Shown in pieces: positions 9,732 through 20,703 of a stretch of 64,000 nt of DNA (the first letter of the stretch is position 1; the number at the start of each line of letters is the position of its first letter). The position numbers were made by a program, and so were the translations under genes. Below the pieces are notes generated by a model that did not search any database, was not told where the DNA came from, and worked only from the letters and a program-made list of their open reading frames with translations. The DNA is from Staphylococcus aureus (GTDB lineage Bacteria; Bacillota; Bacilli; Staphylococcales; Staphylococcaceae). The stretch is taken from assembly GCF_001027105.1 (NCBI RefSeq), contig NZ_CP011526.1, positions 1,240,001 to 1,304,000 of the forward strand. The letters run 5' to 3'.

Positions 9732-11435
9732 ATGAAGCAATCCAAAGTTTTTATACCAACGATGCGTGACGTGCCATCAGAAGCAGAAGCACAAAGTCAT
9801 CGTTTATTATTGAAATCGGGTTTGATAAAACAAAGTACAAGTGGGATTTATAGTTATTTACCGCTAGCAACACGTGTGTTAAATAATATTACTGCAATTG
9901 TGCGACAAGAAATGGAACGTATCGATTCTGTTGAAATTTTAATGCCAGCGTTACAACAAGCTGAATTATGGGAAGAATCAGGACGTTGGGGTGCATATGG
10001 CCCAGAATTAATGCGTTTACAAGATAGACATGGAAGACAATTTGCATTAGGTCCAACACATGAAGAATTAGTTACATCAATAGTAAGAAATGAATTGAAA
10101 TCATACAAACAATTACCGATGACATTATTCCAAATTCAATCTAAATTCCGTGATGAAAAGAGACCACGTTTTGGTTTACTTCGTGGGCGTGAATTTATTA
10201 TGAAAGATGCATATTCATTCCATGCTGACGAGGCATCATTAGATCAAACGTATCAAGATATGTATCAAGCGTATAGCCGTATTTTTGAGAGAGTTGGCAT
10301 TAACGCAAGACCAGTAGTTGCAGATTCAGGTGCTATAGGCGGTAGCCATACACATGAATTTATGGCATTAAGTGCTATCGGTGAGGATACAATCGTTTAC
10401 AGTAAAGAAAGTGATTATGCTGCTAACATCGAAAAAGCAGAAGTCGTTTACGAACCAAATCATAAGCATACTACTGTGCAACCTTTAGAAAAAATTGAAA
10501 CACCAAATGTTAAGACTGCGCAAGAATTGGCAGACTTCTTAGGTAGACCAGTAGATGAAATCGTTAAAACGATGATTTTCAAAGTTGATGGCGAATATAT
10601 TATGGTTTTAGTGCGTGGCCATCATGAAATTAATGACATTAAATTAAAATCTTATTTCGGCACAGATAATATTGAATTAGCAACACAAGACGAAATAGTT
10701 AATTTAGTTGGTGCAAATCCTGGTTCACTAGGTCCTGTAATTGATAAAGAAATCAAAATTTATGCAGATAATTTTGTGCAAGATTTAAATAATTTAGTTG
10801 TCGGTGCTAACGAAGATGGTTATCACTTAATTAATGTAAATGTAGGTAGAGACTTCAACGTTGATGAATATGGCGATTTCCGTTTTATTTTAGAAGGCGA
10901 AAAGTTAAGTGATGGTTCAGGCGTTGCACATTTTGCTGAAGGTATTGAAGTTGGTCAAGTATTCAAATTGGGTACTAAGTATTCAGAATCAATGAATGCT
11001 ACATTCTTAGATAACCAAGGAAAAGCTCAATCTTTAATTATGGGTTGTTACGGAATTGGAATTTCTAGAACGCTAAGTGCGATTGTTGAACAAAATCACG
11101 ATGATAATGGAATTGTTTGGCCTAAATCAGTTACTCCGTTTGATTTACATTTAATTTCTATTAATCCTAAGAAAGATGATCAACGAGAACTAGCAGATGC
11201 ACTATATGCTGAATTTAATACTAAATTTGATGTGTTGTACGATGATCGTCAGGAACGTGCAGGTGTTAAATTTAATGATGCCGATTTAATTGGTTTACCA
11301 CTGCGAATTGTTGTTGGTAAACGTGCATCGGAAGGTATTGTAGAAGTTAAAGAACGTTTAACAGGTGATAGCGAAGAAGTTCACATTGATGACTTAATGA
11401 CTGTCATTACAAATAAATATGATAACTTAAAATAA
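9732..11435 (+). CDS. proS: Prolyl-tRNA synthetase
   Basis: Class II aminoacyl-tRNA synthetase charging tRNA-Pro. It has 567 residues, the bacterial type with an editing insertion. Seen are the N-terminal class II core (motif 2 region [20 protein letters not shown]), the YbaK-like editing domain at about residues 240-400 that removes misacylated Ala-tRNA-Pro in the family, motif 3 ([12 protein letters not shown]) near residue 437 and a C-terminal anticodon-binding domain with [18 protein letters not shown]. No T-box leader precedes it; it appears to be expressed from the rseP transcript. Confidence 0.97.
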   Translation: MKQSKVFIPTMRDVPSEAEAQSHRLLLKSGLIKQSTSGIYSYLPLATRVLNNITAIVRQEMERIDSVEILMPALQQAELWEESGRWGAYGPELMRLQDRHGRQFALGPTHEELVTSIVRNELKSYKQLPMTLFQIQSKFRDEKRPRFGLLRGREFIMKDAYSFHADEASLDQTYQDMYQAYSRIFERVGINARPVVADSGAIGGSHTHEFMALSAIGEDTIVYSKESDYAANIEKAEVVYEPNHKHTTVQPLEKIETPNVKTAQELADFLGRPVDEIVKTMIFKVDGEYIMVLVRGHHEINDIKLKSYFGTDNIELATQDEIVNLVGANPGSLGPVIDKEIKIYADNFVQDLNNLVVGANEDGYHLINVNVGRDFNVDEYGDFRFILEGEKLSDGSGVAHFAEGIEVGQVFKLGTKYSESMNATFLDNQGKAQSLIMGCYGIGISRTLSAIVEQNHDDNGIVWPKSVTPFDLHLISINPKKDDQRELADALYAEFNTKFDVLYDDRQERAGVKFNDADLIGLPLRIVVGKRASEGIVEVKERLTGDSEEVHIDDLMTVITNKYDNLK

Positions 11436-11454
11436 TTAAGATCGAATGAATTAT

Positions 11455-11511
11455 AAGAGTAGGAAAAAGCTGAAAGAAATCTGATGCTTATGTCCTGCTC
11501 TTATTATTTTT
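11455..11511 (+). terminator. Intrinsic terminator after proS
   Basis: Arms AAGAGTAGGA (11455-11464) and TCCTGCTCTT (11493-11502) enclose a 28-nt loop, with a T-rich tract after. The arm text (GAGTRGGA/TCCYGCTC) recurs before rimP and pnp. Confidence 0.78.
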
Positions 11512-11692
11512 GATATAATGATTATTCGATGAAAAATGACTGAAGACATAGTATAATTAAAGATAAATTTGTTTTAACAATATAATGATTAGCCAAATAT
11601 AAAGCATTTAATTTTCTATCATTACTATGCTCACATAATCTAAATATTGTTCGAACACGTAAAAGTAATTTCTATTTAAGGTGGTAATTGTC

Positions 11693-14600
11693 TTGGCAAT
11701 GACAGAGCAACAAAAATTTAAAGTGCTTGCTGATCAAATTAAAATTTCAAATCAATTAGATGCTGAAATTTTAAATTCAGGTGAACTGACACGTATAGAT
11801 GTTTCTAACAAAAACAGAACATGGGAATTTCATATTACATTACCACAATTCTTAGCTCATGAAGATTATTTATTATTTATAAATGCAATAGAGCAAGAGT
11901 TTAAAGATATCGCCAACGTTACATGTCGTTTTACGGTAACAAATGGCACGAATCAAGATGAACATGCAATTAAATACTTTGGGCACTGTATTGACCAAAC
12001 AGCTTTATCTCCAAAAGTTAAAGGTCAATTGAAACAGAAAAAGCTTATTATGTCTGGAAAAGTATTAAAAGTAATGGTATCAAATGACATTGAACGTAAT
12101 CATTTTGATAAGGCATGTAATGGAAGTCTTATCAAAGCGTTTAGAAATTGTGGTTTTGATATCGATAAAATCATATTCGAAACAAATGATAATGATCAAG
12201 AACAAAACTTAGCTTCTTTAGAAGCACATATTCAAGAAGAAGACGAACAAAGTGCACGATTGGCAACAGAGAAACTTGAAAAAATGAAAGCTGAAAAAGC
12301 GAAACAACAAGATAACAACGAAAGTGCTGTCGATAAGTGTCAAATTGGTAAGCCGATTCAAATTGAAAATATTAAACCAATTGAATCTATTATTGAGGAA
12401 GAGTTTAAAGTTGCAATAGAGGGTGTCATTTTTGATATAAACTTAAAAGAACTTAAAAGTGGTCGCCATATCGTAGAAATTAAAGTGACTGACTATACGG
12501 ACTCTTTAGTTTTAAAAATGTTTACTCGTAAAAACAAAGATGATTTAGAACATTTTAAAGCGCTAAGTGTTGGTAAATGGGTTAGGGCTCAAGGTCGTAT
12601 TGAAGAAGATACATTTATTAGAGATTTAGTTATGATGATGTCTGATATTGAAGAGATTAAAAAAGCGACAAAAAAAGATAAGGCTGAAGAAAAGCGTGTA
12701 GAATTCCACTTGCATACTGCAATGAGCCAAATGGATGGTATACCCAATATTGGTGCGTATGTTAAACAGGCAGCAGACTGGGGACATCCAGCCATTGCGG
12801 TTACAGACCATAATGTTGTGCAAGCATTTCCAGATGCTCACGCAGCAGCGGAAAAACATGGCATTAAAATGATATACGGTATGGAAGGTATGTTAGTTGA
12901 TGATGGTGTTCCGATTGCATACAAACCACAAGATGTCGTATTAAAAGATGCTACTTATGTTGTGTTCGACGTTGAGACAACTGGTTTATCAAATCAGTAT
13001 GATAAAATCATCGAGCTTGCAGCTGTGAAAGTTCATAACGGTGAAATCATCGATAAGTTTGAAAGGTTTAGTAATCCGCATGAACGATTATCGGAAACGA
13101 TTATCAATTTGACGCATATTACTGATGATATGTTAGTAGATGCCCCTGAGATTGAAGAAGTACTTACAGAGTTTAAAGAATGGGTTGGCGATGCGATATT
13201 CGTAGCGCATAATGCTTCGTTTGATATGGGCTTCATCGATACGGGATATGAACGTCTTGGGTTTGGACCATCAACGAATGGTGTTATCGATACTTTAGAA
13301 TTATCTCGTACGATTAATACTGAATATGGTAAACATGGTTTGAATTTCTTGGCTAAAAAATATGGCGTAGAATTAACGCAACATCACCGTGCCATTTATG
13401 ATACAGAAGCAACAGCTTACATTTTCATAAAAATGGTTCAACAAATGAAAGAATTAGGCGTATTAAATCATAACGAAATCAACAAAAAACTCAGTAATGA
13501 AGATGCATATAAACGTGCAAGACCTAGTCATGTCACATTAATTGTACAAAACCAACAAGGTCTTAAAAATCTATTTAAAATTGTAAGTGCATCATTGGTG
13601 AAGTATTTCTACCGTACACCTCGAATTCCACGTTCATTGTTAGATGAATATCGTGAGGGATTATTGGTAGGTACAGCGTGTGATGAAGGTGAATTATTTA
13701 CGGCAGTTATGCAGAAGGACCAGAGTCAAGTTGAAAAAATTGCCAAATATTATGATTTTATTGAAATTCAACCACCGGCACTTTATCAAGATTTAATTGA
13801 TAGAGAGCTTATTAGAGATACTGAAACATTACATGAAATTTATCAACGTTTAATACATGCAGGTGACACAGCGGGTATACCTGTTATTGCGACAGGAAAT
13901 GCACACTATTTGTTTGAACATGATGGTATCGCACGTAAAATTTTAATAGCATCACAACCCGGCAATCCACTTAATCGCTCAACTTTACCGGAAGCACATT
14001 TTAGAACTACAGATGAAATGTTAAACGAGTTTCATTTTTTAGGTGAAGAAAAAGCGCATGAAATTGTTGTGAAAAATACAAACGAATTAGCAGATCGAAT
14101 TGAACGTGTTGTTCCTATTAAAGATGAATTATACACACCGCGTATGGAAGGTGCTAACGAAGAAATTAGAGAACTAAGTTATGCAAATGCGCGTAAACTG
14201 TATGGTGAAGACCTGCCTCAAATCGTAATTGATCGATTAGAAAAAGAATTAAAAAGTATTATCGGTAATGGATTTGCGGTAATTTACTTAATTTCGCAAC
14301 GTTTAGTTAAAAAATCATTAGATGATGGATACTTAGTTGGTTCCCGTGGTTCAGTAGGTTCTAGTTTTGTAGCGACAATGACTGAGATTACTGAAGTAAA
14401 CCCGTTACCGCCACACTATATTTGTCCGAACTGTAAAACGAGTGAATTTTTCAATGATGGTTCAGTAGGATCAGGATTTGATTTACCTGATAAGACGTGT
14501 GAAACTTGTGGAGCGCCACTTATTAAAGAAGGACAAGATATTCCGTTTGAAACATTTTTAGGATTTAAGGGAGATAAAGTTCCTGATATCGACTTAAACT

Positions 14601-16009
14601 TTAGTGGTGAATATCAACCGAATGCCCATAACTACACAAAAGTATTATTTGGTGAGGATAAAGTATTCCGTGCAGGTACAATTGGTACTGTTGCTGAAAA
14701 GACTGCTTTTGGTTATGTTAAAGGTTATTTGAATGATCAAGGTATCCACAAAAGAGGTGCTGAAATAGATCGACTCGTTAAAGGATGTACAGGTGTTAAA
14801 CGTACAACTGGACAGCATCCAGGGGGTATTATTGTAGTACCTGATTACATGGATATTTATGATTTTACGCCGATACAATATCCTGCCGATGATCAAAATT
14901 CAGCATGGATGACGACACATTTTGATTTCCATTCTATTCATGATAATGTATTAAAACTTGATATACTTGGACACGATGATCCAACAATGATTCGTATGCT
15001 TCAAGATTTATCAGGAATTGATCCAAAAACAATACCTGTAGATGATAAAGAAGTTATGCAGATATTTAGTACACCTGAAAGTTTGGGTGTTACTGAAGAT
15101 GAAATTTTATGTAAAACAGGTACATTTGGGGTACCAGAATTCGGTACAGGATTCGTGCGTCAAATGTTAGAAGATACAAAGCCAACAACATTTTCTGAAT
15201 TAGTTCAAATCTCAGGATTATCTCATGGTACAGATGTGTGGTTAGGCAATGCTCAAGAATTAATTAAAACCGGTATATGTGATTTATCAAGTGTAATTGG
15301 TTGTCGTGATGATATCATGGTTTATTTAATGTATGCTGGTTTAGAACCATCAATGGCTTTTAAAATAATGGAGTCAGTACGTAAAGGTAAAGGTTTAACT
15401 GAAGAAATGATTGAAACGATGAAAGAAAATGAAGTGCCAGATTGGTATTTAGATTCATGTCTTAAAATTAAGTACATGTTCCCTAAAGCCCATGCAGCAG
15501 CATACGTTTTAATGGCAGTACGTATCGCATATTTCAAAGTACATCATCCACTTTATTACTATGCATCTTACTTTACAATTCGTGCGTCAGACTTTGATTT
15601 AATCACGATGATTAAAGATAAAACAAGCATTCGAAATACTGTAAAAGACATGTATTCTCGCTATATGGATCTAGGTAAAAAAGAAAAAGACGTATTAACA
15701 GTCTTGGAAATTATGAATGAAATGGCGCATCGAGGTTATCGAATGCAACCGATTAGTTTAGAAAAGAGTCAGGCGTTCGAATTTATCATTGAAGGCGATA
15801 CACTTATTCCGCCGTTCATATCAGTGCCTGGGCTTGGCGAAAACGTTGCGAAACGAATTGTTGAAGCTCGTGACGATGGCCCATTTTTATCAAAAGAAGA
15901 TTTAAACAAAAAAGCTGGATTATCTCAGAAAATTATTGAGTATTTAGATGAGTTAGGCTCATTACCGAATTTACCAGATAAAGCTCAACTTTCGATATTT
16001 GATATGTAA
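11693..16009 (+). CDS. polC: DNA polymerase III PolC, replicative polymerase
   Basis: Essential Gram-positive replicative polymerase carrying its own proofreading exonuclease. It has 1438 residues from a TTG codon that lies 8 bp after AAGGTGG; the ATG at 11699 would be 14 bp away and the earlier in-frame codon at 11681 overlaps the ribosome site. Order of domains: N-terminal domain, OB-fold (~240-330), split PHP domain starting at EFHLHTAMSQMDG (~335), inserted DEDD exonuclease with VVFDVETTG (~425), zinc finger CPNC...CETC (~910), the polymerase core with aspartates in VPDIDLNFSG (~970), and a C-terminal helix-hairpin-helix region (SVPGLGENVAKRIVEA). No frameshift or intein was seen. It stands as a single transcription unit. 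Confidence 0.98.
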   Translation: MAMTEQQKFKVLADQIKISNQLDAEILNSGELTRIDVSNKNRTWEFHITLPQFLAHEDYLLFINAIEQEFKDIANVTCRFTVTNGTNQDEHAIKYFGHCIDQTALSPKVKGQLKQKKLIMSGKVLKVMVSNDIERNHFDKACNGSLIKAFRNCGFDIDKIIFETNDNDQEQNLASLEAHIQEEDEQSARLATEKLEKMKAEKAKQQDNNESAVDKCQIGKPIQIENIKPIESIIEEEFKVAIEGVIFDINLKELKSGRHIVEIKVTDYTDSLVLKMFTRKNKDDLEHFKALSVGKWVRAQGRIEEDTFIRDLVMMMSDIEEIKKATKKDKAEEKRVEFHLHTAMSQMDGIPNIGAYVKQAADWGHPAIAVTDHNVVQAFPDAHAAAEKHGIKMIYGMEGMLVDDGVPIAYKPQDVVLKDATYVVFDVETTGLSNQYDKIIELAAVKVHNGEIIDKFERFSNPHERLSETIINLTHITDDMLVDAPEIEEVLTEFKEWVGDAIFVAHNASFDMGFIDTGYERLGFGPSTNGVIDTLELSRTINTEYGKHGLNFLAKKYGVELTQHHRAIYDTEATAYIFIKMVQQMKELGVLNHNEINKKLSNEDAYKRARPSHVTLIVQNQQGLKNLFKIVSASLVKYFYRTPRIPRSLLDEYREGLLVGTACDEGELFTAVMQKDQSQVEKIAKYYDFIEIQPPALYQDLIDRELIRDTETLHEIYQRLIHAGDTAGIPVIATGNAHYLFEHDGIARKILIASQPGNPLNRSTLPEAHFRTTDEMLNEFHFLGEEKAHEIVVKNTNELADRIERVVPIKDELYTPRMEGANEEIRELSYANARKLYGEDLPQIVIDRLEKELKSIIGNGFAVIYLISQRLVKKSLDDGYLVGSRGSVGSSFVATMTEITEVNPLPPHYICPNCKTSEFFNDGSVGSGFDLPDKTCETCGAPLIKEGQDIPFETFLGFKGDKVPDIDLNFSGEYQPNAHNYTKVLFGEDKVFRAGTIGTVAEKTAFGYVKGYLNDQGIHKRGAEIDRLVKGCTGVKRTTGQHPGGIIVVPDYMDIYDFTPIQYPADDQNSAWMTTHFDFHSIHDNVLKLDILGHDDPTMIRMLQDLSGIDPKTIPVDDKEVMQIFSTPESLGVTEDEILCKTGTFGVPEFGTGFVRQMLEDTKPTTFSELVQISGLSHGTDVWLGNAQELIKTGICDLSSVIGCRDDIMVYLMYAGLEPSMAFKIMESVRKGKGLTEEMIETMKENEVPDWYLDSCLKIKYMFPKAHAAAYVLMAVRIAYFKVHHPLYYYASYFTIRASDFDLITMIKDKTSIRNTVKDMYSRYMDLGKKEKDVLTVLEIMNEMAHRGYRMQPISLEKSQAFEFIIEGDTLIPPFISVPGLGENVAKRIVEARDDGPFLSKEDLNKKAGLSQKIIEYLDELGSLPNLPDKAQLSIFDM

Positions 16010-16187
16010 AATGAAATAATCAAGGTATTTATTTAATGCGTATGGCGTAGTCAAAGAAATACAAAATTGTTGCTGGACACAAAATTATGCCCGTATTTCT
16101 TTTCAATGTCTTACGAGTCTATTCAAATGTAATGGTGAAATAAAGGAACAAACTTTTACAAGAATCTCTGATTAATAGTGAAGTCAT

Positions 16188-16216
16188 TTGTTTCAAGCAT
16201 AAACTTATGCTATAAT
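16188..16216 (+). promoter_or_regulatory. Promoter of the rimP-nusA-infB operon
   Basis: TTGTTT (16188-16193), exactly 17 bp, then a consensus TATAAT (16211-16216). It lies about 85 bp upstream of rimP and just before a terminator-type hairpin in the leader. Confidence 0.78.
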
Positions 16217-16248
16217 TAAGTTGCTTAAAAATTAGTGAACTCAGGCAG

Positions 16249-16282
16249 AAGAGTGGGAGATTCCCGCTCTTTTCTATTTGCC
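16249..16282 (+). terminator. Leader terminator/attenuator before rimP
   Basis: Perfect ten-base arms AAGAGTGGGA (16249-16258) and TCCCGCTCTT (16262-16271) with a 3-nt loop and a short T tract. Flanking GGCA (16244-16247) and TGCC (16279-16282) extend the stem. It lies between the promoter and rimP, so it can only act as a leader attenuator or stability element of the nusA operon, which in other bacteria is autoregulated by NusA. Confidence 0.75.
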
Positions 16283-16298
16283 AAAAAGGGAGGCCTGT

Positions 16299-16766
16299 AT
16301 GAGTAAAATTACAGAACAAGTAGAAGTGATTGTTAAACCAATTATGGAAGACTTGAATTTTGAACTTGTAGACGTTGAATATGTCAAAGAGGGTAGAGAT
16401 CATTTTCTTAGAATCTCTATTGATAAAGAAGGTGGCGTAGATTTAAATGATTGTACGCTAGCTTCTGAAAAAATAAGTGAAGCTATGGATGCAAATGATC
16501 CTATTCCTGAAATGTATTATTTAGACGTAGCGTCACCTGGTGCAGAACGTCCAATTAAAAAAGAACAAGATTTCCAAAATGCAATAACTAAACCTGTATT
16601 TGTTTCTTTATATGTACCAATTGAAGGTGAAAAGGAATGGTTAGGCATTTTACAAGAAGTCAATAATGAAACAATTGTAGTACAAGTTAAAATCAAAGCA
16701 AGAACGAAAGATATAGAGATACCGAGAGACAAAATAGCAAAAGCACGTCACGCAGTTATGATTTAA
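16299..16766 (+). CDS. rimP: Ribosome maturation factor RimP
   Basis: Assembly factor for the 30S subunit, first gene of the nusA-infB operon. It has 155 residues from the ATG at 16299, which lies 5 bp after GGGAGG; an upstream in-frame codon at 16278 would start inside the leader. The N-terminal alpha/beta domain includes FELVDVEYVKEGRDHFLRI and the motif YYLDVASPGAERPI. The C-terminal Sm-like barrel follows from about residue 85. nusA follows after 20 bp. Confidence 0.95.
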   Translation: MSKITEQVEVIVKPIMEDLNFELVDVEYVKEGRDHFLRISIDKEGGVDLNDCTLASEKISEAMDANDPIPEMYYLDVASPGAERPIKKEQDFQNAITKPVFVSLYVPIEGEKEWLGILQEVNNETIVVQVKIKARTKDIEIPRDKIAKARHAVMI

Positions 16767-16786
16767 CGTGATGAGGAGGAAAAAAC

Positions 16787-17962
16787 GTGTCAAGTAATGA
16801 ATTATTATTAGCTACTGAGTATTTAGAAAAAGAAAAGAAGATTCCTAGAGCAGTATTAATTGATGCTATTGAAGCAGCTTTAATTACTGCATACAAAAAG
16901 AATTATGATAGTGCAAGAAATGTCCGTGTGGAATTAAATATGGATCAAGGTACTTTCAAAGTTATCGCTCGTAAAGATGTTGTTGAAGAAGTATTTGACG
17001 ACAGAGATGAAGTGGATTTAAGTACAGCGCTTGTTAAAAACCCTGCATATGAAATTGGTGATATATACGAAGAAGATGTAACACCTAAAGATTTTGGTCG
17101 TGTAGGTGCTCAAGCAGCGAAACAAGCAGTAATGCAACGTCTTCGTGATGCTGAACGTGAAATTTTATTTGAAGAATTTATAGACAAAGAAGAAGACATA
17201 CTTACTGGAATTATTGACCGTGTTGACCATCGTTATGTATATGTGAATTTAGGTCGTATCGAAGCTGTTTTATCTGAAGCAGAAAGAAGTCCTAACGAAA
17301 AATATATTCCTAACGAACGTATCAAAGTATATGTTAACAAAGTGGAACAAACGACAAAAGGTCCTCAAATCTATGTTTCTCGTAGCCATCCAGGTTTATT
17401 AAAACGTTTATTTGAACAAGAAGTTCCAGAAATTTACGATGGTACTGTAATTGTTAAATCAGTAGCACGTGAAGCTGGCGATCGCTCTAAAATTAGTGTC
17501 TTCTCTGAAAACAATGATATAGATGCTGTTGGTGCATGTGTTGGTGCTAAAGGCGCACGTGTTGAAGCTGTTGTTGAAGAGCTAGGTGGTGAAAAAATCG
17601 ACATCGTTCAATGGAATGAAGATCCAAAAGTATTTGTAAAAAATGCTTTAAGCCCTTCTCAAGTTTTAGAAGTTATTGTTGATGAAACAAATCAATCTAC
17701 AGTAGTTGTTGTTCCTGATTATCAATTGTCATTAGCGATTGGTAAAAGAGGACAAAACGCACGTCTAGCTGCTAAATTAACCGGCTGGAAAATTGATATT
17801 AAATCAGAAACAGATGCGCGTGAAGCGGGTATCTATCCAGTAGTTGAAGCTGAAAAAGTAACTGAAGAAGATGTTGCTTTAGAAGATGCTGACACAACAG
17901 AATCAACCGAAGAGGTAAATGATGTTTCAGTTGAAACAAATGTAGAGAAAGAATCTGAATAA
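16787..17962 (+). CDS. nusA: Transcription termination/antitermination factor NusA
   Basis: RNA polymerase-associated factor that stimulates pausing and intrinsic termination. It has 391 residues, starting with GTG after GAGGAGGAAAAAAC. The N-terminal RNAP-binding domain covers residues 1-125. An S1 domain is at ~135-200, then two KH domains: one around [15 protein letters not shown] (~247), the second around [16 protein letters not shown] (~315). The C-terminal tail is very acidic, and there are no extra acidic repeats like those in E. coli, as usual for Firmicutes. It sits in the conserved order rimP-nusA-rnpM-ylxQ-infB. Confidence 0.97.
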   Translation: MSSNELLLATEYLEKEKKIPRAVLIDAIEAALITAYKKNYDSARNVRVELNMDQGTFKVIARKDVVEEVFDDRDEVDLSTALVKNPAYEIGDIYEEDVTPKDFGRVGAQAAKQAVMQRLRDAEREILFEEFIDKEEDILTGIIDRVDHRYVYVNLGRIEAVLSEAERSPNEKYIPNERIKVYVNKVEQTTKGPQIYVSRSHPGLLKRLFEQEVPEIYDGTVIVKSVAREAGDRSKISVFSENNDIDAVGACVGAKGARVEAVVEELGGEKIDIVQWNEDPKVFVKNALSPSQVLEVIVDETNQSTVVVVPDYQLSLAIGKRGQNARLAAKLTGWKIDIKSETDAREAGIYPVVEAEKVTEEDVALEDADTTESTEEVNDVSVETNVEKESE

Positions 17963-17982
17963 TAGGTTGGAGTGAAGTATCT

Positions 17983-18267
17983 ATGAAAAAGAAAAAAATT
18001 CCGATGCGAAAATGTATTCTTTCAAATGAAATGCATCCCAAAAAAGATATGATTCGTGTTGTTGTTAATAAAGAAGGCGAAATCTTTGCGGATGTTACTG
18101 GAAAGAAACAAGGCCGTGGCGCATATGTTTCTAAAGATGTTGCTATGGTTGAAAAAGCACAACAAAAAGAAATTTTAGAAAAATATTTTAAAGCATCTAA
18201 AGAGCAATTGGATCCTGTTTACAAAGAAATTATTAGATTAATTTATAGAGAAGAGATCCCAAAATGA
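17983..18267 (+). CDS. rnpM: YlxR-family RNA-binding protein (RnpM)
   Basis: Small basic protein of 94 residues, DUF448/YlxR family. It carries the conserved N-terminal MRKCILSNEM and the core GRGAYVSKD. In Bacillus the orthologue was reported to bind the RNA subunit of RNase P, hence RnpM; that function is transferred, not shown here. Its stop overlaps the ylxQ start by 4 bp (ATGA), indicating translational coupling. Confidence 0.92.
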   Translation: MKKKKIPMRKCILSNEMHPKKDMIRVVVNKEGEIFADVTGKKQGRGAYVSKDVAMVEKAQQKEILEKYFKASKEQLDPVYKEIIRLIYREEIPK

Positions 18268-18581
18268 GTATAGATCAAATATTAAACTTTTTAGGATTAG
18301 CAATGAGAGCTGGTAAAGTAAAAACAGGTGAATCAGTCATTGTTAATGAGATTAAAAAAGGAAATTTGAAGCTCGTTATTGTTGCAAATGATGCGTCTGA
18401 TAATACAGCTAAATTAATTACAGATAAATGTAAGAGTTACAAAGTTCCATTCAGAAAGTTTGGAAATCGAAATGAATTGGGAATAGCACTTGGAAAAGGT
18501 GAGCGTGTTAATGTAGGGATTACTGACCCAGGCTTTGCTAAAAAGTTGCTATCAATGATAGATGAATATCATAAGGAGTGA
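18264..18581 (+). CDS. ylxQ: L7Ae-family ribosomal/K-turn-binding protein YlxQ
   Basis: A 105-residue L7Ae/L30e-fold protein. The family pattern is visible in [31 protein letters not shown] and the C-terminal [13 protein letters not shown]. Members bind K-turn RNA; the physiological target of YlxQ is not established. It overlaps rnpM upstream and ends 4 bp before infB. Confidence 0.92.
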   Translation: MSIDQILNFLGLAMRAGKVKTGESVIVNEIKKGNLKLVIVANDASDNTAKLITDKCKSYKVPFRKFGNRNELGIALGKGERVNVGITDPGFAKKLLSMIDEYHKE

Positions 18582-18585
18582 TTAT

Positions 18586-20703
18586 ATGAGTAAACAAAGA
18601 ATTTACGAATATGCGAAAGAATTAAATCTAAAGAGTAAAGAGATTATAGATGAGTTAAAAAGCATGAATATTGAGGTTTCAAATCATATGCAAGCTTTGG
18701 AAGATGACCAAATTAAAGCATTAGATAAAAAGTTCAAAAAAGAACAAAAGAACGACAATAAACAAAGCACTCAAAATAATCACCAAAAATCAAACAATCA
18801 AAACCAAAATAAAGGGCAACAAAAAGATAACAAAAAGAATCAACAACAAAATAATAAAGGCAACAAAGGCAATAAAAAGAATAATAGAAATAATAAGAAA
18901 AATAACAAGAATAATAAACCACAAAATCAACCAGCTGCTCCAAAAGAAATACCATCAAAAGTGACATATCAAGAAGGTATTACAGTAGGCGAATTTGCGG
19001 ATAAATTAAATGTTGAATCATCAGAAATTATCAAAAAATTATTCTTACTTGGTATTGTTGCTAATATCAATCAATCATTAAATCAAGAAACAATCGAATT
19101 AATTGCCGATGATTATGGCGTTGAGGTTGAAGAAGAAGTTGTGATTAATGAAGAAGACTTATCAATCTATTTCGAAGACGAAAAAGATGATCCAGAGGCA
19201 ATTGAGAGACCAGCAGTTGTAACAATTATGGGACATGTTGACCATGGTAAAACGACTTTATTAGATTCAATTCGTCATACAAAAGTTACAGCAGGTGAAG
19301 CAGGCGGAATCACTCAACATATTGGTGCATATCAAATTGAAAACGATGGCAAAAAAATCACTTTCTTAGATACACCGGGACATGCTGCATTTACAACGAT
19401 GCGTGCGCGTGGTGCACAAGTAACAGATATTACTATTTTAGTAGTAGCAGCTGACGATGGTGTTATGCCACAAACAATTGAAGCAATTAACCATGCTAAA
19501 GAAGCAGAAGTACCAATTATTGTTGCAGTAAATAAAATTGATAAACCAACTTCAAATCCTGATCGAGTTATGCAAGAATTAACTGAATATGGTTTAATTC
19601 CTGAAGATTGGGGCGGCGAAACAATTTTCGTTCCACTTTCTGCATTAAGTGGTGATGGTATCGACGATTTATTAGAAATGATAGGATTAGTTGCAGAAGT
19701 TCAAGAACTTAAAGCAAATCCTAAAAACCGTGCTGTTGGTACAGTTATCGAAGCTGAATTAGATAAATCACGTGGTCCTTCTGCATCATTATTAGTACAA
19801 AACGGTACATTAAATGTTGGTGATGCGATTGTAGTTGGTAATACTTACGGCCGTATCCGTGCAATGGTTAATGACTTAGGTCAAAGAATCAAAACGGCTG
19901 GTCCATCAACGCCTGTTGAAATTACAGGTATTAATGATGTGCCACAAGCTGGGGATCGCTTTGTTGTATTTAGTGATGAAAAACAAGCTCGTCGTATTGG
20001 TGAATCAAGACACGAAGCTAGCATTATACAACAACGTCAAGAAAGTAAAAATGTTTCATTAGATAACCTGTTTGAACAAATGAAACAAGGTGAAATGAAA
20101 GATTTAAACGTTATTATTAAAGGTGATGTTCAAGGTTCTGTTGAAGCTTTAGCTGCATCATTAATGAAAATTGATGTTGAAGGCGTAAATGTTCGTATCA
20201 TTCATACAGCGGTTGGTGCAATTAATGAGTCAGACGTGACACTTGCTAATGCCTCAAATGGTATTATCATTGGTTTCAATGTTCGTCCAGACAGTGGTGC
20301 AAAACGTGCTGCAGAAGCTGAAAATGTTGATATGCGTTTACACAGAGTTATTTATAATGTTATCGAAGAAATTGAATCAGCGATGAAAGGTTTACTTGAT
20401 CCAGAATTTGAAGAACAAGTTATCGGACAAGCTGAAGTTCGTCAAACATTCAAAGTTTCTAAAGTTGGTACTATTGCTGGATGTTATGTTACTGAAGGTA
20501 AAATTACGCGAAATGCTGGTGTACGTATTATTCGTGATGGTATTGTTCAATATGAAGGCGAATTAGATACACTTAAACGTTTCAAAGATGATGCTAAGGA
20601 AGTTGCAAAAGGTTATGAATGTGGTATTACAATTGAAAACTACAATGACCTTAAAGAAGGCGATGTTATCGAAGCATTTGAAATGGTTGAAATTAAGCGT
20701 TAA
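18586..20703 (+). CDS. infB: Translation initiation factor IF-2
   Basis: GTPase that places initiator fMet-tRNA on the 30S subunit and promotes subunit joining. It has 705 residues from the ATG at 18586, 7 bp after AAGGAG. A short N-terminal IF2N domain is followed by a strikingly Asn/Lys/Gln-rich, probably disordered linker (about residues 48-115), a second IF2N-like domain, then the G domain with GHVDHGKTT (~214), DTPGHAAF (~262) and NKID (~317), and the C-terminal barrels ending in [11 protein letters not shown] second in-frame start giving a shorter isoform is possible but not demonstrated. A long terminator follows. Confidence 0.98.
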   Translation: MSKQRIYEYAKELNLKSKEIIDELKSMNIEVSNHMQALEDDQIKALDKKFKKEQKNDNKQSTQNNHQKSNNQNQNKGQQKDNKKNQQQNNKGNKGNKKNNRNNKKNNKNNKPQNQPAAPKEIPSKVTYQEGITVGEFADKLNVESSEIIKKLFLLGIVANINQSLNQETIELIADDYGVEVEEEVVINEEDLSIYFEDEKDDPEAIERPAVVTIMGHVDHGKTTLLDSIRHTKVTAGEAGGITQHIGAYQIENDGKKITFLDTPGHAAFTTMRARGAQVTDITILVVAADDGVMPQTIEAINHAKEAEVPIIVAVNKIDKPTSNPDRVMQELTEYGLIPEDWGGETIFVPLSALSGDGIDDLLEMIGLVAEVQELKANPKNRAVGTVIEAELDKSRGPSASLLVQNGTLNVGDAIVVGNTYGRIRAMVNDLGQRIKTAGPSTPVEITGINDVPQAGDRFVVFSDEKQARRIGESRHEASIIQQRQESKNVSLDNLFEQMKQGEMKDLNVIIKGDVQGSVEALAASLMKIDVEGVNVRIIHTAVGAINESDVTLANASNGIIIGFNVRPDSGAKRAAEAENVDMRLHRVIYNVIEEIESAMKGLLDPEFEEQVIGQAEVRQTFKVSKVGTIAGCYVTEGKITRNAGVRIIRDGIVQYEGELDTLKRFKDDAKEVAKGYECGITIENYNDLKEGDVIEAFEMVEIKR

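Noticed and set aside
12589-12859. Two overlapping minus-strand ORFs inside polC
   Set aside because: Opposite-strand frames of a well-supported gene; Phe/Cys-rich products without family features.
18734-18967. Minus-strand ORF opposite the IF2 linker, Tyr/Cys/Phe-rich
   Set aside because: Complement of the Asn/Lys codons of infB; composition is explained by the low-complexity DNA.
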